From Marinomonas piezotolerans (lineage in GTDB: Bacteria > Pseudomonadota > Gammaproteobacteria > Pseudomonadales > Marinomonadaceae): DNA of 64,000 nt. The translations under genes and the position numbers were made by a program. The stretch is taken from the NCBI RefSeq assembly GCF_003362755.1, contig NZ_QKRA01000001.1, positions 310,001 through 374,000 on the forward strand, read 5' to 3'. A model generated the notes under the pieces. It had not been told where the DNA came from. It did no database searches and was given only the letters and a program-made list of their open reading frames with translations. The stretch's first letter is position 1. The number at the start of each line of letters is the position of its first letter. Below, piece by piece: positions 34,333-45,214 of the stretch.

Positions 34333-35385
34333 ATGAAAAATATACTTATCTACTGTCGTGCTGGGTTTGAAAAAGATGCATTGGCTGAAATTACAGAAAA
34401 AGCGGCAGAACTAGGTTTTTATGGCTATGGAACACCCTCAGAGAATCAAGGTTTTATCATTTTTAATACGGGAGAGGCTTCAGGGGCTGAAGCTCTAATT
34501 GCTAAGCTCTCTTTCAATCATTTGATTTTCGCTCGTCAAATTCTCGCAGTTAATGATGTGATTGATTTCGAAAAGGGAGGGCGTGTTCAAGCGTTACTTG
34601 AAGCTGCGCGTGAATTACCTTTGGCCGAAGATCTTTGGTTTGAAACGGCGGATACAAATGAAGCAAAAGCCATGGCTGGATTGATTAAAAAGATTGATAA
34701 GCCTTTGCGGACAGGTTGGAAAAAAGCAGGGTTGTTACGTAAAAAAGCAGTAGGTGTTCGTCATCACGTGTTTTTCATGGAGGGTTCTCAAGCATATCTT
34801 GGTGTCAGCTACGCTTCTTGTCGCTCAGAGTTTCCGCTTGGGATTCGTCGCCTCAGGTTTCCAACGAACGGGCCGAGTCGTTCGACATTGAAACTTGAAG
34901 AAGCATTGCTGCAATTTGTACCAGAAGCGCGCCGTCAAAAAGACTTATACGAAGGCATGCATGCGGTTGATTTGGGTGCTGCACCCGGTGGTTGGACGTA
35001 CCAATTTGCTATTCGAGGCATTCATACGTTCGCCGTGGATAACGGGCCGATGCAAAAAGAGCTGATGGACACTGGGTTGGTGTCACACATGGCCGAGGAC
35101 GGCTTTAAATTTAAACCACCTGTTAAAGTCGATTGGCTAGTGTGTGATATGGTCGAACGCCCCATTCTTGTTGCCGAGCTTATGGCGAAATGGTTGAGTG
35201 AAGGTTGGACTCAGCGTGCCATATTTAATCTTAAATTGCCGATGAAAAAGCGTTATCAAGAAGTAAGTCAATGTCTGGAGTTGATTGCAGGTCAGCTATC
35301 GCAGAAGAAAATGCGATATGAAATGCAGTATAAGCATTTGTATCATGACCGCGAAGAAATTACCGTTTGTATTATGGTTCATTAA
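34333..35385 (+). CDS. rlmM: 23S rRNA 2'-O-ribose methyltransferase RlmM
   Basis: A 350-residue methyltransferase that modifies C2498 of 23S rRNA. The N-terminal THUMP-like domain is followed by a Rossmann domain whose SAM loop DLGAAPGGW is at residues 213-221. The RrmJ-like catalytic tetrad region includes DWLVCDMVERP and IFNLKLPMKKRY. The open frame begins 77 codons earlier inside the preceding gene in another frame; the family-like MKNILIYCRAGFEKDALAEI start at 34333 is chosen. A G-rich terminator follows. Confidence 0.95.
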   Translation: MKNILIYCRAGFEKDALAEITEKAAELGFYGYGTPSENQGFIIFNTGEASGAEALIAKLSFNHLIFARQILAVNDVIDFEKGGRVQALLEAARELPLAEDLWFETADTNEAKAMAGLIKKIDKPLRTGWKKAGLLRKKAVGVRHHVFFMEGSQAYLGVSYASCRSEFPLGIRRLRFPTNGPSRSTLKLEEALLQFVPEARRQKDLYEGMHAVDLGAAPGGWTYQFAIRGIHTFAVDNGPMQKELMDTGLVSHMAEDGFKFKPPVKVDWLVCDMVERPILVAELMAKWLSEGWTQRAIFNLKLPMKKRYQEVSQCLELIAGQLSQKKMRYEMQYKHLYHDREEITVCIMVH

Positions 35386-35403
35386 AGAGCTGGAGTTAGC
35401 GTT

Positions 35404-35434
35404 AATAGGGGGAGCCAAAAAGCTCCCCCCTATT
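35404..35434. terminator. Terminator between rlmM and the L,D-transpeptidase gene
   Basis: AATAGGGGGAGC (35404-35415) pairs with GCTCCCCC-C-TATT (35422-35434, one bulged C) around a CAAAAA loop, followed by TATTTATT. It lies between convergent genes and can act in both directions. Confidence 0.85.
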
Positions 35435-35436
35435 TA

Positions 35437-37128
35437 TTACAAACTTTCAGACGGTTTAAATGGTATATAACCCATCGCTTCTTCCATTAATGGGTCACGA
35501 TCGTACACATCATTGCGAAATTCCGGCATGCCATTAGCATTTGGAACGACGGTAAAATACACCAAGTACACAGGAAGTGATTCTTCCAGCGAAATCACCG
35601 TTGTTTCTCTGGATTGCCTAGCTTTCAGCAGTGCATCTTTTTGTTTACTCGAGTTCCCAGCGATTAAGTCTGCGAAATGGGCAGGCTTTTCTAAACGAAT
35701 ACAACCTGAACTAAATGCCCGATCGGCTTCACGAAACAGATGCTTAGATGGTGTGTCATGAAGATAGATGTCAAACTTATTTGGAAACATAAACTTATAA
35801 GCCCCTAGTGCGTTACCTTCGTCTGGCGCTTGCTCGAAGCGATAGCTTAGCCGATCGGGGTCGATGTTCTTCCAGTCAATGGTGGTAGGGTCGAGTTCTT
35901 TTGCACCAATGCTCCAGCTTGAGAATACTTTAAAGCCGCGCTTTCCTAAATAGTTAGGGTCTTGTTGTAACTTTGGCAATAAGTTTTCTTGTGCGATTCG
36001 GTGCGGTACTCGCCATGTAGGGTTGGCTACCATATAAGTCATTCGTCCATAGAATACATTTGTACGACGCTCAGGCTTGCCGATCACCACCTTCATGCTT
36101 TCATTCTGACCATTCAGAAAAATGTGTGCTGTGTAATCTGTAAGGTCGACCCAGATACGGTTTTCTTCCATCTCTGAAGGTAGCCAGCGCCATCGTTCTA
36201 GGTTATACGAAATCTGTTTGGCCCTTTCTTCTAGCGGTACATTTAGCATTTGGATGGTTTGCGACCCTGCAGCGCCGTCTGCCGTTAAATGGTGACGTTG
36301 TTGAAAGCGTATTAAAGCGGCCTTTAACTCTGCTCCAAAGTAATCTTCGTTTACTTTTCGTGTAGAAAATCGAATATCGCCAAGTTGAACCAAACGCGCA
36401 CGTAGTTGAGCAACTCGGGGACCCTCGTCTCCTTCGGTCAGAGGTACGCCTACGTCGACACGAATGTCACCTTCCTTTTGTGCGAGTTCTTGATAATAGA
36501 CAAGCCAGCGTTGTAGTACCTGATACTCAGGTTGACGTGGAGCGAGTAGAGGAAGGTAATTCACCATATCGCTTGGTGAATCTATAAAAAGTAGATTCTT
36601 CCAGTCTTTGCTGGGGGCATCTAGCTGCCAGTTTGGGTCGATCAATTGTGGTTCATACCGACCAATCGAGAGATCGTGAGCAAAGCTAGACATAGCAACA
36701 GTCGCGATCACATCAAGCTCTGCTAACTGTTGCGAAGTGGGGGACGGCAGATCTAAGTATTCTTTTAGAGTGTCAATGTGGTAGTGAATGGGATTTAGAC
36801 CATGACTTTGTGCAGTCTCTAAGGTCGATATTAACTTGTATATTGATAAATCGAGCTTTTTATCGTGTATCCATATCGGCTCAAAGTCACGAAATTCGTA
36901 TGCCTCTAACACACTCTTATTAGGCAATGCCTGGCCCGCGATTGGAGTAAAGGCCTCAAGCATTAAAGTGACCTGCCTACGAACACTGTCTTCAATTTGG
37001 GATTCAGAAGGAGGTGTTGTTACGAATGATGGGATCTCTCCACCTGAGCGTGATCCGCTTGATGAGCAGCCTGCAAGTATTGCGCTCATCACAACGGCTG
37101 CGCCCAATTCTTTAAACCGTAAGTTCAT
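35437..37128 (-). CDS. L,D-transpeptidase, YcbB/LdtD type, predicted lipoprotein
   Basis: A 563-residue murein L,D-transpeptidase that forms 3-3 cross-links. Order of parts: lipobox ILAGC ending at C21, an N-terminal scaffold domain, a peptidoglycan-binding domain (GDEGPRVAQLRARLVQLG to LTADGAAGSQTIQMLN), then the YkuD catalytic domain with HDTPSKHLF and SSGCIRLEKP holding the nucleophilic cysteine. The large capping loop of YcbB is retained. E. coli LdtD is anchored by a transmembrane helix, so the lipid anchor is a variation. It overlaps the end of the YkgJ-like gene by 4 nt. Confidence 0.92.
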   Translation of the reverse strand: MNLRFKELGAAVVMSAILAGCSSSGSRSGGEIPSFVTTPPSESQIEDSVRRQVTLMLEAFTPIAGQALPNKSVLEAYEFRDFEPIWIHDKKLDLSIYKLISTLETAQSHGLNPIHYHIDTLKEYLDLPSPTSQQLAELDVIATVAMSSFAHDLSIGRYEPQLIDPNWQLDAPSKDWKNLLFIDSPSDMVNYLPLLAPRQPEYQVLQRWLVYYQELAQKEGDIRVDVGVPLTEGDEGPRVAQLRARLVQLGDIRFSTRKVNEDYFGAELKAALIRFQQRHHLTADGAAGSQTIQMLNVPLEERAKQISYNLERWRWLPSEMEENRIWVDLTDYTAHIFLNGQNESMKVVIGKPERRTNVFYGRMTYMVANPTWRVPHRIAQENLLPKLQQDPNYLGKRGFKVFSSWSIGAKELDPTTIDWKNIDPDRLSYRFEQAPDEGNALGAYKFMFPNKFDIYLHDTPSKHLFREADRAFSSGCIRLEKPAHFADLIAGNSSKQKDALLKARQSRETTVISLEESLPVYLVYFTVVPNANGMPEFRNDVYDRDPLMEEAMGYIPFKPSESL

Positions 37129-37403
37129 CTAAGCTCCTTAGTATTAATAATAGGTGTAGTCATGTCTTCCATGTCACTGATTATGTGTAGTGCTTGCTCT
37201 CGGTCTTCGCCACAAACATACTCTTCTGCATCAAATTTAGCACAGACTTCAGGTCGAGACGGATCTCCAAAGAGGGCGCAGCGGAATTCTGCATCCAAAT
37301 GAATGCATGGAACTCCAGCAGGCTTCCCATCGGGCATGCCAGGGATCGAGCTGGTAATAGATGGTGCAATGCAGCAAGCGCCGCAGAAGGGTCGACAGTT
37401 CAT
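37125..37403 (-). CDS. YkgJ-like cysteine-cluster protein
   Basis: A 92-residue protein with seven cysteines: CRPFCGACC at the N-terminus, then GVPCIHL, FRCALFG, PEVCAKF and EYVCGED. This spacing is typical of the YkgJ (CxxCxxCC) family, thought to bind zinc or an iron-sulfur cluster; the function is unknown. It is cytosolic, with no signal peptide. Its last codons overlap the start of the L,D-transpeptidase gene by 4 nt, so the pair is cotranscribed although no functional link is known. Confidence 0.85.
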   Translation of the reverse strand: MNCRPFCGACCIAPSITSSIPGMPDGKPAGVPCIHLDAEFRCALFGDPSRPEVCAKFDAEEYVCGEDREQALHIISDMEDMTTPIINTKELR

Positions 37404-37506
37404 AGCTCACTATTACAAATTGACACGGTTCTGTTACATACAAGTAAGCGTGCAAATATACAATATTTGATAGGCCTACATCAGACTCGCGATTAGAGAA
37501 TTCAGA

Positions 37507-38730
37507 ATGTATAACATATTGGTGGTTGAGGATAGCGGAGTTGTTAGAAAAGTTCTTAGCAAGCTGCTTCAAGAGCACTCTTATTTTCGATGCGTTATGT
37601 GCGTTGACTATTCTGAGGCCCAAGCGAGGCTGGCAGAAGGTGAAACGTTTTTTGCGGCGGTTGTTGACTTAAACCTGCCCGATGCGGCCTCGGGTGAAGC
37701 AGTTGAGCTTGTTCTGAAGCATAATGTTCCTGCGATAGTCCTAACTGGTAATTTCGATGAGGGATTGCGCTCGAATTTGCTGGATAAAGGTGTGATCGAC
37801 TACATCACCAAAGACTCTCGCTTTGCCTACAATCAGGTGGTAAATCTACTTGATCGCCTTAGAAAAAACCTTTCTATAAAAGTACTAGTGGTAGAGGATA
37901 GCTCTACTAGTTCAGCCTACATTTGTTCGTTGTTACGCAAACTTCAATTCAAGCTACTGACTGCAACAGATGGCGTTGATGCGCTGCAGGTTCTGGCGCA
38001 AGATCAAGATATAAAGCTAATCATTGCTGATCATAAGATGCCAAGAATGGACGGTTGCGAGCTGGTGAAGCAGGTGCGGATGGATCGTCGTTTTCAAGAT
38101 GTTGTCTTTATAGGTTTGTCATCCAGTGGTGATGGGATCTTATCCGCGCGTTTTATTAAAAATGGCGCTAATGATTTCTTGAGGAAACCGTTCTATCACG
38201 AGGAGTTCTTTTGTCGAATTTTTCAAAACTTGGACTCACAAGAAATGCTGGAGCAAATTCGAGATTCAGCGAATTTAGATGCCCTGACAAACATCTATAA
38301 CCGGCGTTACTTGTTTAATCAAGGGGAGACGATGTTTCTAGATTCGAATGAAATATCGGTTGCTATGGTTGACGTTGATAACTTCAAGCAAGTGAACGAC
38401 AATTTCGGGCATAGGGTCGGAGATCAGCTGCTTCAGCAATTTTCCGCTCTATTAATTAAGCATTTTGGATCGGATCTCGTCGGGCGTTATGGTGGTGAAG
38501 AATTCGCAATCATTTCCAATAGGAATCAAACTACTTTTTGTGTTGATATGGCTCGCTTTATGACGAGCGTACGCAATCGCTTGTTTACGGAATGCGATCT
38601 AGCTGTGACCTGCAGCGTAGGGGTTTGTACAACGGAAAAGCAAAATTTGAGTGATATGCTTGATACGGCGGACAGTCATTTGTATCGAGCTAAGAAAGCC
38701 GGAAAAGACTGTATAGAACTCTGTACATAA
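37507..38730 (+). CDS. Dual-receiver diguanylate cyclase response regulator
   Basis: A 407-residue cytosolic response regulator with REC-REC-GGDEF architecture. Receiver 1 (residues 1-115) has VVEDSG and phospho-acceptor VVDLNLP. Receiver 2 (about 125-245) has VVEDSS and IIADHKMPRMDG. The cyclase domain has NLDALTNIYNRRYL, VDVDNFKQVNDNFGH and an active GRYGGEEF. The residue expected to be Arg in the RxxD inhibitory site, five residues before GGEEF, is Phe, so product inhibition is probably lost. No partner kinase is adjacent. It should raise c-di-GMP, opposite to the HD-GYP protein at 25063. Confidence 0.92.
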   Translation: MYNILVVEDSGVVRKVLSKLLQEHSYFRCVMCVDYSEAQARLAEGETFFAAVVDLNLPDAASGEAVELVLKHNVPAIVLTGNFDEGLRSNLLDKGVIDYITKDSRFAYNQVVNLLDRLRKNLSIKVLVVEDSSTSSAYICSLLRKLQFKLLTATDGVDALQVLAQDQDIKLIIADHKMPRMDGCELVKQVRMDRRFQDVVFIGLSSSGDGILSARFIKNGANDFLRKPFYHEEFFCRIFQNLDSQEMLEQIRDSANLDALTNIYNRRYLFNQGETMFLDSNEISVAMVDVDNFKQVNDNFGHRVGDQLLQQFSALLIKHFGSDLVGRYGGEEFAIISNRNQTTFCVDMARFMTSVRNRLFTECDLAVTCSVGVCTTEKQNLSDMLDTADSHLYRAKKAGKDCIELCT

Positions 38731-38766
38731 TAGAAAGCCAAGGAACTATGTGCTTGGCTTTCTATT
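38729..38766. terminator. Terminator between the diguanylate cyclase and gatB
   Basis: A 14-bp perfect stem, AATAGAAAGCCAAG (38729-38742) with CTTGGCTTTCTATT (38753-38766), overlapping the cyclase stop codon. It lies between convergent genes and can serve both. Confidence 0.8.
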
Positions 38767-38787
38767 GGTAAGTAGCGATTCTGCAAC

Positions 38788-40233
38788 TTAACCTTTTAAA
38801 AGCTTGTTGAGAATCGGTGTGACCTTGCCAGGGTTCGCTTTTCCTTGAGACGCTTTCATTACTTGCCCCATAAAGAAACCGATCATTTTCTTCTGCTTAT
38901 CTTCATCAGACGCACGGAACTGTTCAACTTGAGCCGCATTCGCATCCAATACGCCTTGGATCATTTCTTCAATCGCTCCAGTGTCTGTTACCTGTTTTAG
39001 ACCTTTAGCATCAATGATTTGATCGGCAGAACCTTCCCCTTCCCACATAGACTGCAGAACGCTTTTAGCGGTTTTACCATTGATAGTATTGTCTTCGATT
39101 CTGACGAGTAATCCACCAAGCTGTTCTGAGGTGACATTAGATTCAGTGATATCTTTGCCCTCAGTGTTAAGATATTTACTGAGCTCGCCCATCACCCAGT
39201 TTGCAGCCAGTTTTGCATTGCCTGCGATCTCTGCCACTTTCTCGAAGTAGTCAGCCATAGCGCGCGTAGCGGAAAGAACATTTGCATCATATTCGCTAAG
39301 CTTATATTCCCTCATAAACCGTTCAGCTTTCTGAGTCGGCAGTTCAGGTAAGTTATTGCGAATTATATCCACATATTCCTGTGTTAGCTCTACTGGCAGT
39401 AGATCCGGACACGGGAAGTAGCGATAATCGTTCGCGTCTTCTTTACTGCGCATGCTGCGTGTTTCGTCTTTATCTGGATCATATAGGCGAGTTTCTTGAG
39501 TTATTTTGCCGCCATCTTCAAGAATATCGGCTTGTCGCTCAATTTCAGTGTAAATTGCTCGTTCAATAAAGCGGAAAGAGTTAACGTTCTTTATCTCTGT
39601 TCGAGTTCCGTATTCTGCTTGGCCTTTAGGGCGTAGTGAGATATTGATATCACAACGCATGTTGCCTTCTGCCATATTGCCATCGCAGATACCTAAATAC
39701 GTCACGATAGAGTGAATCATTTTGACGTACGCAACTGCTTCTTTTGCCGAGCGCATATCTGGCTCAGAAACTATTTCAAGCAGTGGGGTGCTTGAGCGGT
39801 TTAGGTCAATCCCCGTCATTCCTTGGAAATCTTCGTGCAGTGATTTGCCTGCATCTTCCTCAAGATGGGCTCGGGTAATGCCGACTCGCTTTACAGTACC
39901 GTCATCTAAAGTAATGTCTAAAAAGCCTTCACCGACGATTGGATGATCCATCTGACTGGTTTGATAGCCTTTTGGAAGATCTGGATAAAAGTAGTTTTTC
40001 CGCGCGAAAACGGATGTCATGCCTATTTTTGCATTGACCGCAGCGCCGAACATAACCGCCATGCGCAACGCTTCTTTATTGAAAACGGGTAAGGCTCCGG
40101 GCATGCCGAGGTCAACCAGCGTCGTGTTAGTGTTTGGTTCTGCACCAAAACCTATCGCAGCACCTGAAAAAAGTTTCGACTTGGTCGCAAGTTGAGCGTG
40201 AATCTCAAGGCCAATTACAACTTCCCAATTCAT
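38788..40233 (-). CDS. gatB: Asp/Glu-tRNA amidotransferase subunit B
   Basis: A 481-residue subunit of the GatCAB amidotransferase that forms Gln-tRNA(Gln) and Asn-tRNA(Asn) from mischarged tRNAs. The N-terminal kinase-like domain has [27 protein letters not shown] and EEDAGKSLH, and the C-terminal YqeY-like domain binds tRNA. Length and motifs are complete. It follows gatA by 2 nt. It is the last gene of the leftward gatC-gatA-gatB operon. Confidence 0.97.
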   Translation of the reverse strand: MNWEVVIGLEIHAQLATKSKLFSGAAIGFGAEPNTNTTLVDLGMPGALPVFNKEALRMAVMFGAAVNAKIGMTSVFARKNYFYPDLPKGYQTSQMDHPIVGEGFLDITLDDGTVKRVGITRAHLEEDAGKSLHEDFQGMTGIDLNRSSTPLLEIVSEPDMRSAKEAVAYVKMIHSIVTYLGICDGNMAEGNMRCDINISLRPKGQAEYGTRTEIKNVNSFRFIERAIYTEIERQADILEDGGKITQETRLYDPDKDETRSMRSKEDANDYRYFPCPDLLPVELTQEYVDIIRNNLPELPTQKAERFMREYKLSEYDANVLSATRAMADYFEKVAEIAGNAKLAANWVMGELSKYLNTEGKDITESNVTSEQLGGLLVRIEDNTINGKTAKSVLQSMWEGEGSADQIIDAKGLKQVTDTGAIEEMIQGVLDANAAQVEQFRASDEDKQKKMIGFFMGQVMKASQGKANPGKVTPILNKLLKG

Positions 40234-40235
40234 GA

Positions 40236-41699
40236 CTATGCTCCTTCTACCAAGCTAGGGTTTTTCGTATGCCAGTCAGTGGCCTGTTGGAATTTATGCG
40301 CCACATTGAGTAGCTTCGCTTCGCTGAAGTAATTGCCCATGATTTGTAGACCGACAGGCATTCCGTTCGCAAAGCCAGCTGGTACTGACATGGCAGGAAT
40401 ACCTGCTAGATTGACAGATAAGGTATAGATATCTTCAAGGTACATTGCGATTGGGTCATCGGTCTTCGCGCCAATACCAAATGCGGTAGTAGGGGCGACA
40501 GGGCCCATGATAACATCTACTTCTTCAAATGCTTTAACGAAGTCCTCTTTGATCAGTCGACGAATACGTTGAGCTTTTAAATAATAAGCATCGTAATAGC
40601 CTTCAGACAGGGCGTAAGTGCCGACCATAATACGTTTCTGAACTTCTTTTCCAAATCCTTCACCACGTGAACGCTTGTACATATCCATGAGATCTTTAGG
40701 ATCTTCGCAACGATAGCCATAACGGACCCCATCAAAACGAGATAGGTTGGATGACGCTTCTGACGGAGCAATGACGTAGTAAGATGGAATGCTTAAGTTG
40801 AGGTTCGGTAAGGATATTTCTTTAACCTTGCCTCCCAGCTTTTCGAATTCTTTCACGGCATTTTGTATCGCTGTTGCCACATCGTTGTCTAAACCATCGC
40901 CAAAGTATTCTTTAGGAAGGCCTATGATGAGCCCATCTAACGGAGCATCTATGCTGGCTGTGTAGTCTTCAGTGGCGATGTCAGAACAGGTTGAGTCGTT
41001 TGCATCAAAGCCTGCGATGGATTGAAGTATGTGGGCGCAATCTTCTGCAGAGCGTGCCATTGGTCCAGCTTGGTCAAGACTGGAGGCGTAAGCAATCATG
41101 CCAAAGCGAGAAACGCGCCCGTAAGTTGGTTTCAGACCGGTGATACCACAAAAGGAAGCAGGTTGACGAATCGAGCCGCCGGTATCGGTACCAGTTGCAG
41201 CAACGCACAACCCTGCTGCAACGGCGGCCGCTGAGCCACCAGATGAACCACCAGGAACCTTCTCAAGATTCCAAGGGTTTTTGACTGCACCATAATGGCT
41301 GTTTTCGTTGGATGAGCCCATTGCAAACTCATCCATGTTGGTTTTCCCAAGAGTCACGACACCTGAAGCCTGCATACGGCTCGTTACAGTAGATTCGTAT
41401 GGTGGTACGAAATTGTTGAGCATCTTTGAGGCGCAGGTAGTTAATATCCCATTGGTACAGAAAAGATCTTTGTGGGCAACTGGAATTCCAGTCAATAGGG
41501 ATGCGTTATCATCCGCGGCAAGCTTTTTATCAGCAGCCTCGGCCTGAGCAAGCGCTATTTCGTCACTAATTGTAATATAGCTATTTAGCTGGCCGTCGAA
41601 TTGTTTGATTCGGCTTAAGAAATCTTGTGTTAGTTCTACGCTCGAGGTTTCTTTTGCTCGCAGCTTCTTAGCGAGCGATGTAATGCTTTGATCAACCAT
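40236..41699 (-). CDS. gatA: Asp/Glu-tRNA amidotransferase subunit A
   Basis: A 487-residue amidase-signature subunit that hydrolyses glutamine and channels ammonia to GatB. The Ser-cisSer-Lys triad regions are visible: [10 protein letters not shown] (lysine), [14 protein letters not shown] (cis-serine) and [15 protein letters not shown] (nucleophilic serine). Spacing to gatC is 11 nt and to gatB 2 nt, so the three subunits are made from one mRNA. Sequence is typical in length with no odd features. Confidence 0.97.
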   Translation of the reverse strand: MVDQSITSLAKKLRAKETSSVELTQDFLSRIKQFDGQLNSYITISDEIALAQAEAADKKLAADDNASLLTGIPVAHKDLFCTNGILTTCASKMLNNFVPPYESTVTSRMQASGVVTLGKTNMDEFAMGSSNENSHYGAVKNPWNLEKVPGGSSGGSAAAVAAGLCVAATGTDTGGSIRQPASFCGITGLKPTYGRVSRFGMIAYASSLDQAGPMARSAEDCAHILQSIAGFDANDSTCSDIATEDYTASIDAPLDGLIIGLPKEYFGDGLDNDVATAIQNAVKEFEKLGGKVKEISLPNLNLSIPSYYVIAPSEASSNLSRFDGVRYGYRCEDPKDLMDMYKRSRGEGFGKEVQKRIMVGTYALSEGYYDAYYLKAQRIRRLIKEDFVKAFEEVDVIMGPVAPTTAFGIGAKTDDPIAMYLEDIYTLSVNLAGIPAMSVPAGFANGMPVGLQIMGNYFSEAKLLNVAHKFQQATDWHTKNPSLVEGA

Positions 41700-41710
41700 G
41701 AAATAAGCTC

Positions 41711-41998
41711 TTAATCAATAACTTTGGGGACTAGGAATAGACCAGCTTCGGTTTGCGGGGCGTTTGCTAAAAAAGCGTCGCGTCGATTTTCTTCAGTGAC
41801 AATGTCATCACGTAAACGCTGTTTCGCTTCTAGCGGATGAGCTAATGGCTCAACACCGTCAGTATTTATTGATTGCATTTGAGCAACCAAGTCTAAAATG
41901 CTCGTCAATGAGTCTTTGTATTGCTCAGCATCGCTGTCGCTCAACGATAAACGAGCGAGATGGGCTATTTTTTGCACGTCTTGCTTATCTAGAGACAT
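41711..41998 (-). CDS. gatC: Asp/Glu-tRNA amidotransferase subunit C
   Basis: A 95-residue small subunit that wraps around GatA and GatB and stabilises them. [12 protein letters not shown] at the start and [10 protein letters not shown] in the middle match GatC. It is the promoter-proximal gene of the operon, and 238 bp separate it from the divergent mreB, a region that must hold both promoters. Confidence 0.95.
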   Translation of the reverse strand: MSLDKQDVQKIAHLARLSLSDSDAEQYKDSLTSILDLVAQMQSINTDGVEPLAHPLEAKQRLRDDIVTEENRRDAFLANAPQTEAGLFLVPKVID

Positions 41999-42230
41999 GA
42001 TTCACCTAATTTGTCGGTTTTCGAAAAATGATTTTATTGTATCGCTATTGCGTATGGGTAGAAAGCTTACAGGTCAAAAATATCGTTTAGAACGATCTAG
42101 TCTGAAAAACCACCAATAAACAAAGATATAAGAGTAAAGAATTCGAACATTTATGCGGTTTCGCCTTGCTCTTCGGGGTACCGATTGTTACATTTTCTGA
42201 CTATTCGTAATGGATCTTTTCAGGGTGTAG

Positions 42231-43280
<1,050 letters not shown>

Positions 43281-43326
43281 GTTAGGAGCTTGACCCATTA
43301 GCACTTCTGTTTCCTTCTCAAATAAG

Positions 43327-44133
43327 GTGTCCAGCGCAAGATTTGTTGTGCTGGCTCTTATCTCTATTGCCATGATTGTGGCAGATTTACAGTTCAAAGC
43401 ATTTGCTCCGATACGGCCGTATCTCACTTGGCTTGTGACGCCGATTCAAGTTGTGGTTAGTATGCCGCAGAAGATGTTGAGTTGGGCTGACATGCGTTTA
43501 GAAAGTCGTGAAGGGCTAGTAGCACAAAATGAAGAGCTTAATGCAGAGTTGTTAATGCTCAGAGGGCAACTTCAGCGCCTAACCTCTTTAAAGGCAGAAA
43601 ACGTTCGGCTGAGGGAGCTACTAGATGCGTCTCAGCGTGTTGAAGAGAAAATAGTTATGGCGGAAGTGATCGGGTTCGACCAAAACGCCTACTCCCACAA
43701 GCTATTAATTGATAAAGGATTCTCTAACGGCGCGTATGTCGGGCAGCCAGTACTTGATGCAACAGGGGTACTGGGGCAAGTGGTTGAAACGTCGGCGTAT
43801 ACCAGCCGAGTTTTATTGATCGCCGATGCCAGTCATTTTGTCCCTGTACAGCTAGCAAGAACAGGATTTCGGAGTGTTTTGCGCGGTACCGGGGATCTTA
43901 AGCGAATGGAGCTAATGAGTGTTCCTCATACAGCGGATATTAAAAAAGGCGATATTTTGACCACAAGCGGTCTTGATGAGCGTTTCCCGAGTGGCTACCC
44001 CGTAGGTGTTGTAAGAGGTGTCCAGCACATACCTGGTAAATCTTACGCTGATGTTGACGTGGTACCGTTGGCACAGCTAGGTCGTAGCCGACATGTAATG
44101 TTGATAGAGCGGCCGACCACGGAGGAAAAATAG
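43327..44133 (+). CDS. mreC: Cell shape protein MreC
   Basis: A 268-residue periplasmic scaffold anchored by one N-terminal helix (FVVLALISIAMIVADLQF), then a coiled coil (EELNAELLMLRGQLQRLTSL) and the MreC beta-barrel pair. The 5' end is odd. GTG 43327 has no Shine-Dalgarno, and the cytoplasmic segment with the usual FxxGPS motif is missing. A good GGAG (43286-43289) lies 38 nt upstream, and a stop in frame at 43300-43302 prevents extension. See the finding on a possible one-base shift. The body of the protein is normal. Confidence 0.9.
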   Translation: MSSARFVVLALISIAMIVADLQFKAFAPIRPYLTWLVTPIQVVVSMPQKMLSWADMRLESREGLVAQNEELNAELLMLRGQLQRLTSLKAENVRLRELLDASQRVEEKIVMAEVIGFDQNAYSHKLLIDKGFSNGAYVGQPVLDATGVLGQVVETSAYTSRVLLIADASHFVPVQLARTGFRSVLRGTGDLKRMELMSVPHTADIKKGDILTTSGLDERFPSGYPVGVVRGVQHIPGKSYADVDVVPLAQLGRSRHVMLIERPTTEEK

Positions 44134-44607
44134 ATGAAATCATCCTTTGTTTTTTGTCTGACGTTCATTGTTGCTCTAATGCTAGAAGGCCTTACTTTTC
44201 CGTCGCACCTTGTTTGGTTCAGACCCGAATGGGCGTTGCTAGTTGTCCTGTACTGGGTCATTGCGTTGCCTTTACGAGTTGGTGTGGGAGTAGCGTGGTT
44301 TTTAGGTCTATTGGTTGACCTGTTACAAGGCGGAGTCATTGGTTATCACTCTCTGACGTATGTCCTCATTACGTTTATGTGTGCCGTCCTTTACAAGCGC
44401 TTACGTATGTATCGGAGATGGCAGCAAGCGATGTTCATATTCTTGCTTGTTAGTATCAATCAACTCATCGGCTTTTGGCTTGATCACTATTCTGGGGATG
44501 CTGAGCCGACTTTGATGATTTTCATGCCTGCCATTATTACTGCGTTACTGTGGCCTTGGTGTTTTATAATATTGCGTAGTATACGAAGGCTATACTCTAT
44601 TCAATAG
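44134..44607 (+). CDS. mreD: Cell shape protein MreD
   Basis: A 157-residue inner-membrane protein with about five helices that links MreC and MreB to the elongasome. The family outline LEGLTFPSHLVWFRPEWALLVV, ending FFLGLLVDLLQGGVIGYHSL-like, is plain. The ATG follows the mreC stop with no gap. It is the third gene of mreBCD. The downstream maf follows after 10 nt. Confidence 0.92.
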   Translation: MKSSFVFCLTFIVALMLEGLTFPSHLVWFRPEWALLVVLYWVIALPLRVGVGVAWFLGLLVDLLQGGVIGYHSLTYVLITFMCAVLYKRLRMYRRWQQAMFIFLLVSINQLIGFWLDHYSGDAEPTLMIFMPAIITALLWPWCFIILRSIRRLYSIQ

Positions 44608-44617
44608 GTTGTTAGAC

Positions 44618-45214
44618 ATGATTGTACTTGCGTCTGCTTCACCTCGAAGAAAGGCTCTGCTAGGGGATCTGGTTAAAGAGTTTTCGGTATTGCCTGCGGA
44701 TATCGATGAAACGCCTTATCGGCTTGAGCAACCTGAAGAGTATGTGCTGCGCATGGCACGCCAAAAGGCAGAAGCTACGATTAGAATGAATGGCTTGGCT
44801 GTACGGGATGTGGTAATTGCTTCGGATACAAGTGTTGTGCTTGGAGAGACGATTCTGGGTAAGCCTGCTGGGCGCAATGAAGCTCATGCAATGCTTCGGT
44901 CTCTGTCAGGTGCAGTTCACCGAGTTATGACATCGTTGTGTGTTTGTGATGGTGGTTTAAATCGAGTTGTTACGCGGAATGTCGTGACAGAAGTTGAGTT
45001 TAGAGAGATTTCAGATCTAGAGATAGAGCAGTATTGGGCAACAGGCGAGCCAGCCGATAAAGCCGGTGCATATGCTATTCAGGGCGTTGGAGGTGTATTT
45101 GTACGCCATATTTCTGGGTCGTTTTCGGCGGTGGTAGGTTTGCCTATCTATGAGCTGTCGCAATTATTGAGTGAGTTTGGTGTCAGCGCACTGAAGGAGA
45201 ATGTTCGTGAGTGA
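44618..45214 (+). CDS. maf: Maf-family nucleotide pyrophosphatase (YhdE type)
   Basis: A 198-residue house-cleaning enzyme hydrolysing dTTP, UTP and modified pyrimidine triphosphates. ASASPRRKALL at residues 5-15, ASDTSVVLGETILGKP and the DKAGAYAIQGVGG segment are the family signatures. The ORF is open from TTG 44609, but ATG 44618 gives the standard MIVLASASPRR start. Its 3' end overlaps rng by 8 nt. The mreBCD-maf-rng order is highly conserved in Gammaproteobacteria. Confidence 0.95.
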   Translation: MIVLASASPRRKALLGDLVKEFSVLPADIDETPYRLEQPEEYVLRMARQKAEATIRMNGLAVRDVVIASDTSVVLGETILGKPAGRNEAHAMLRSLSGAVHRVMTSLCVCDGGLNRVVTRNVVTEVEFREISDLEIEQYWATGEPADKAGAYAIQGVGGVFVRHISGSFSAVVGLPIYELSQLLSEFGVSALKENVRE

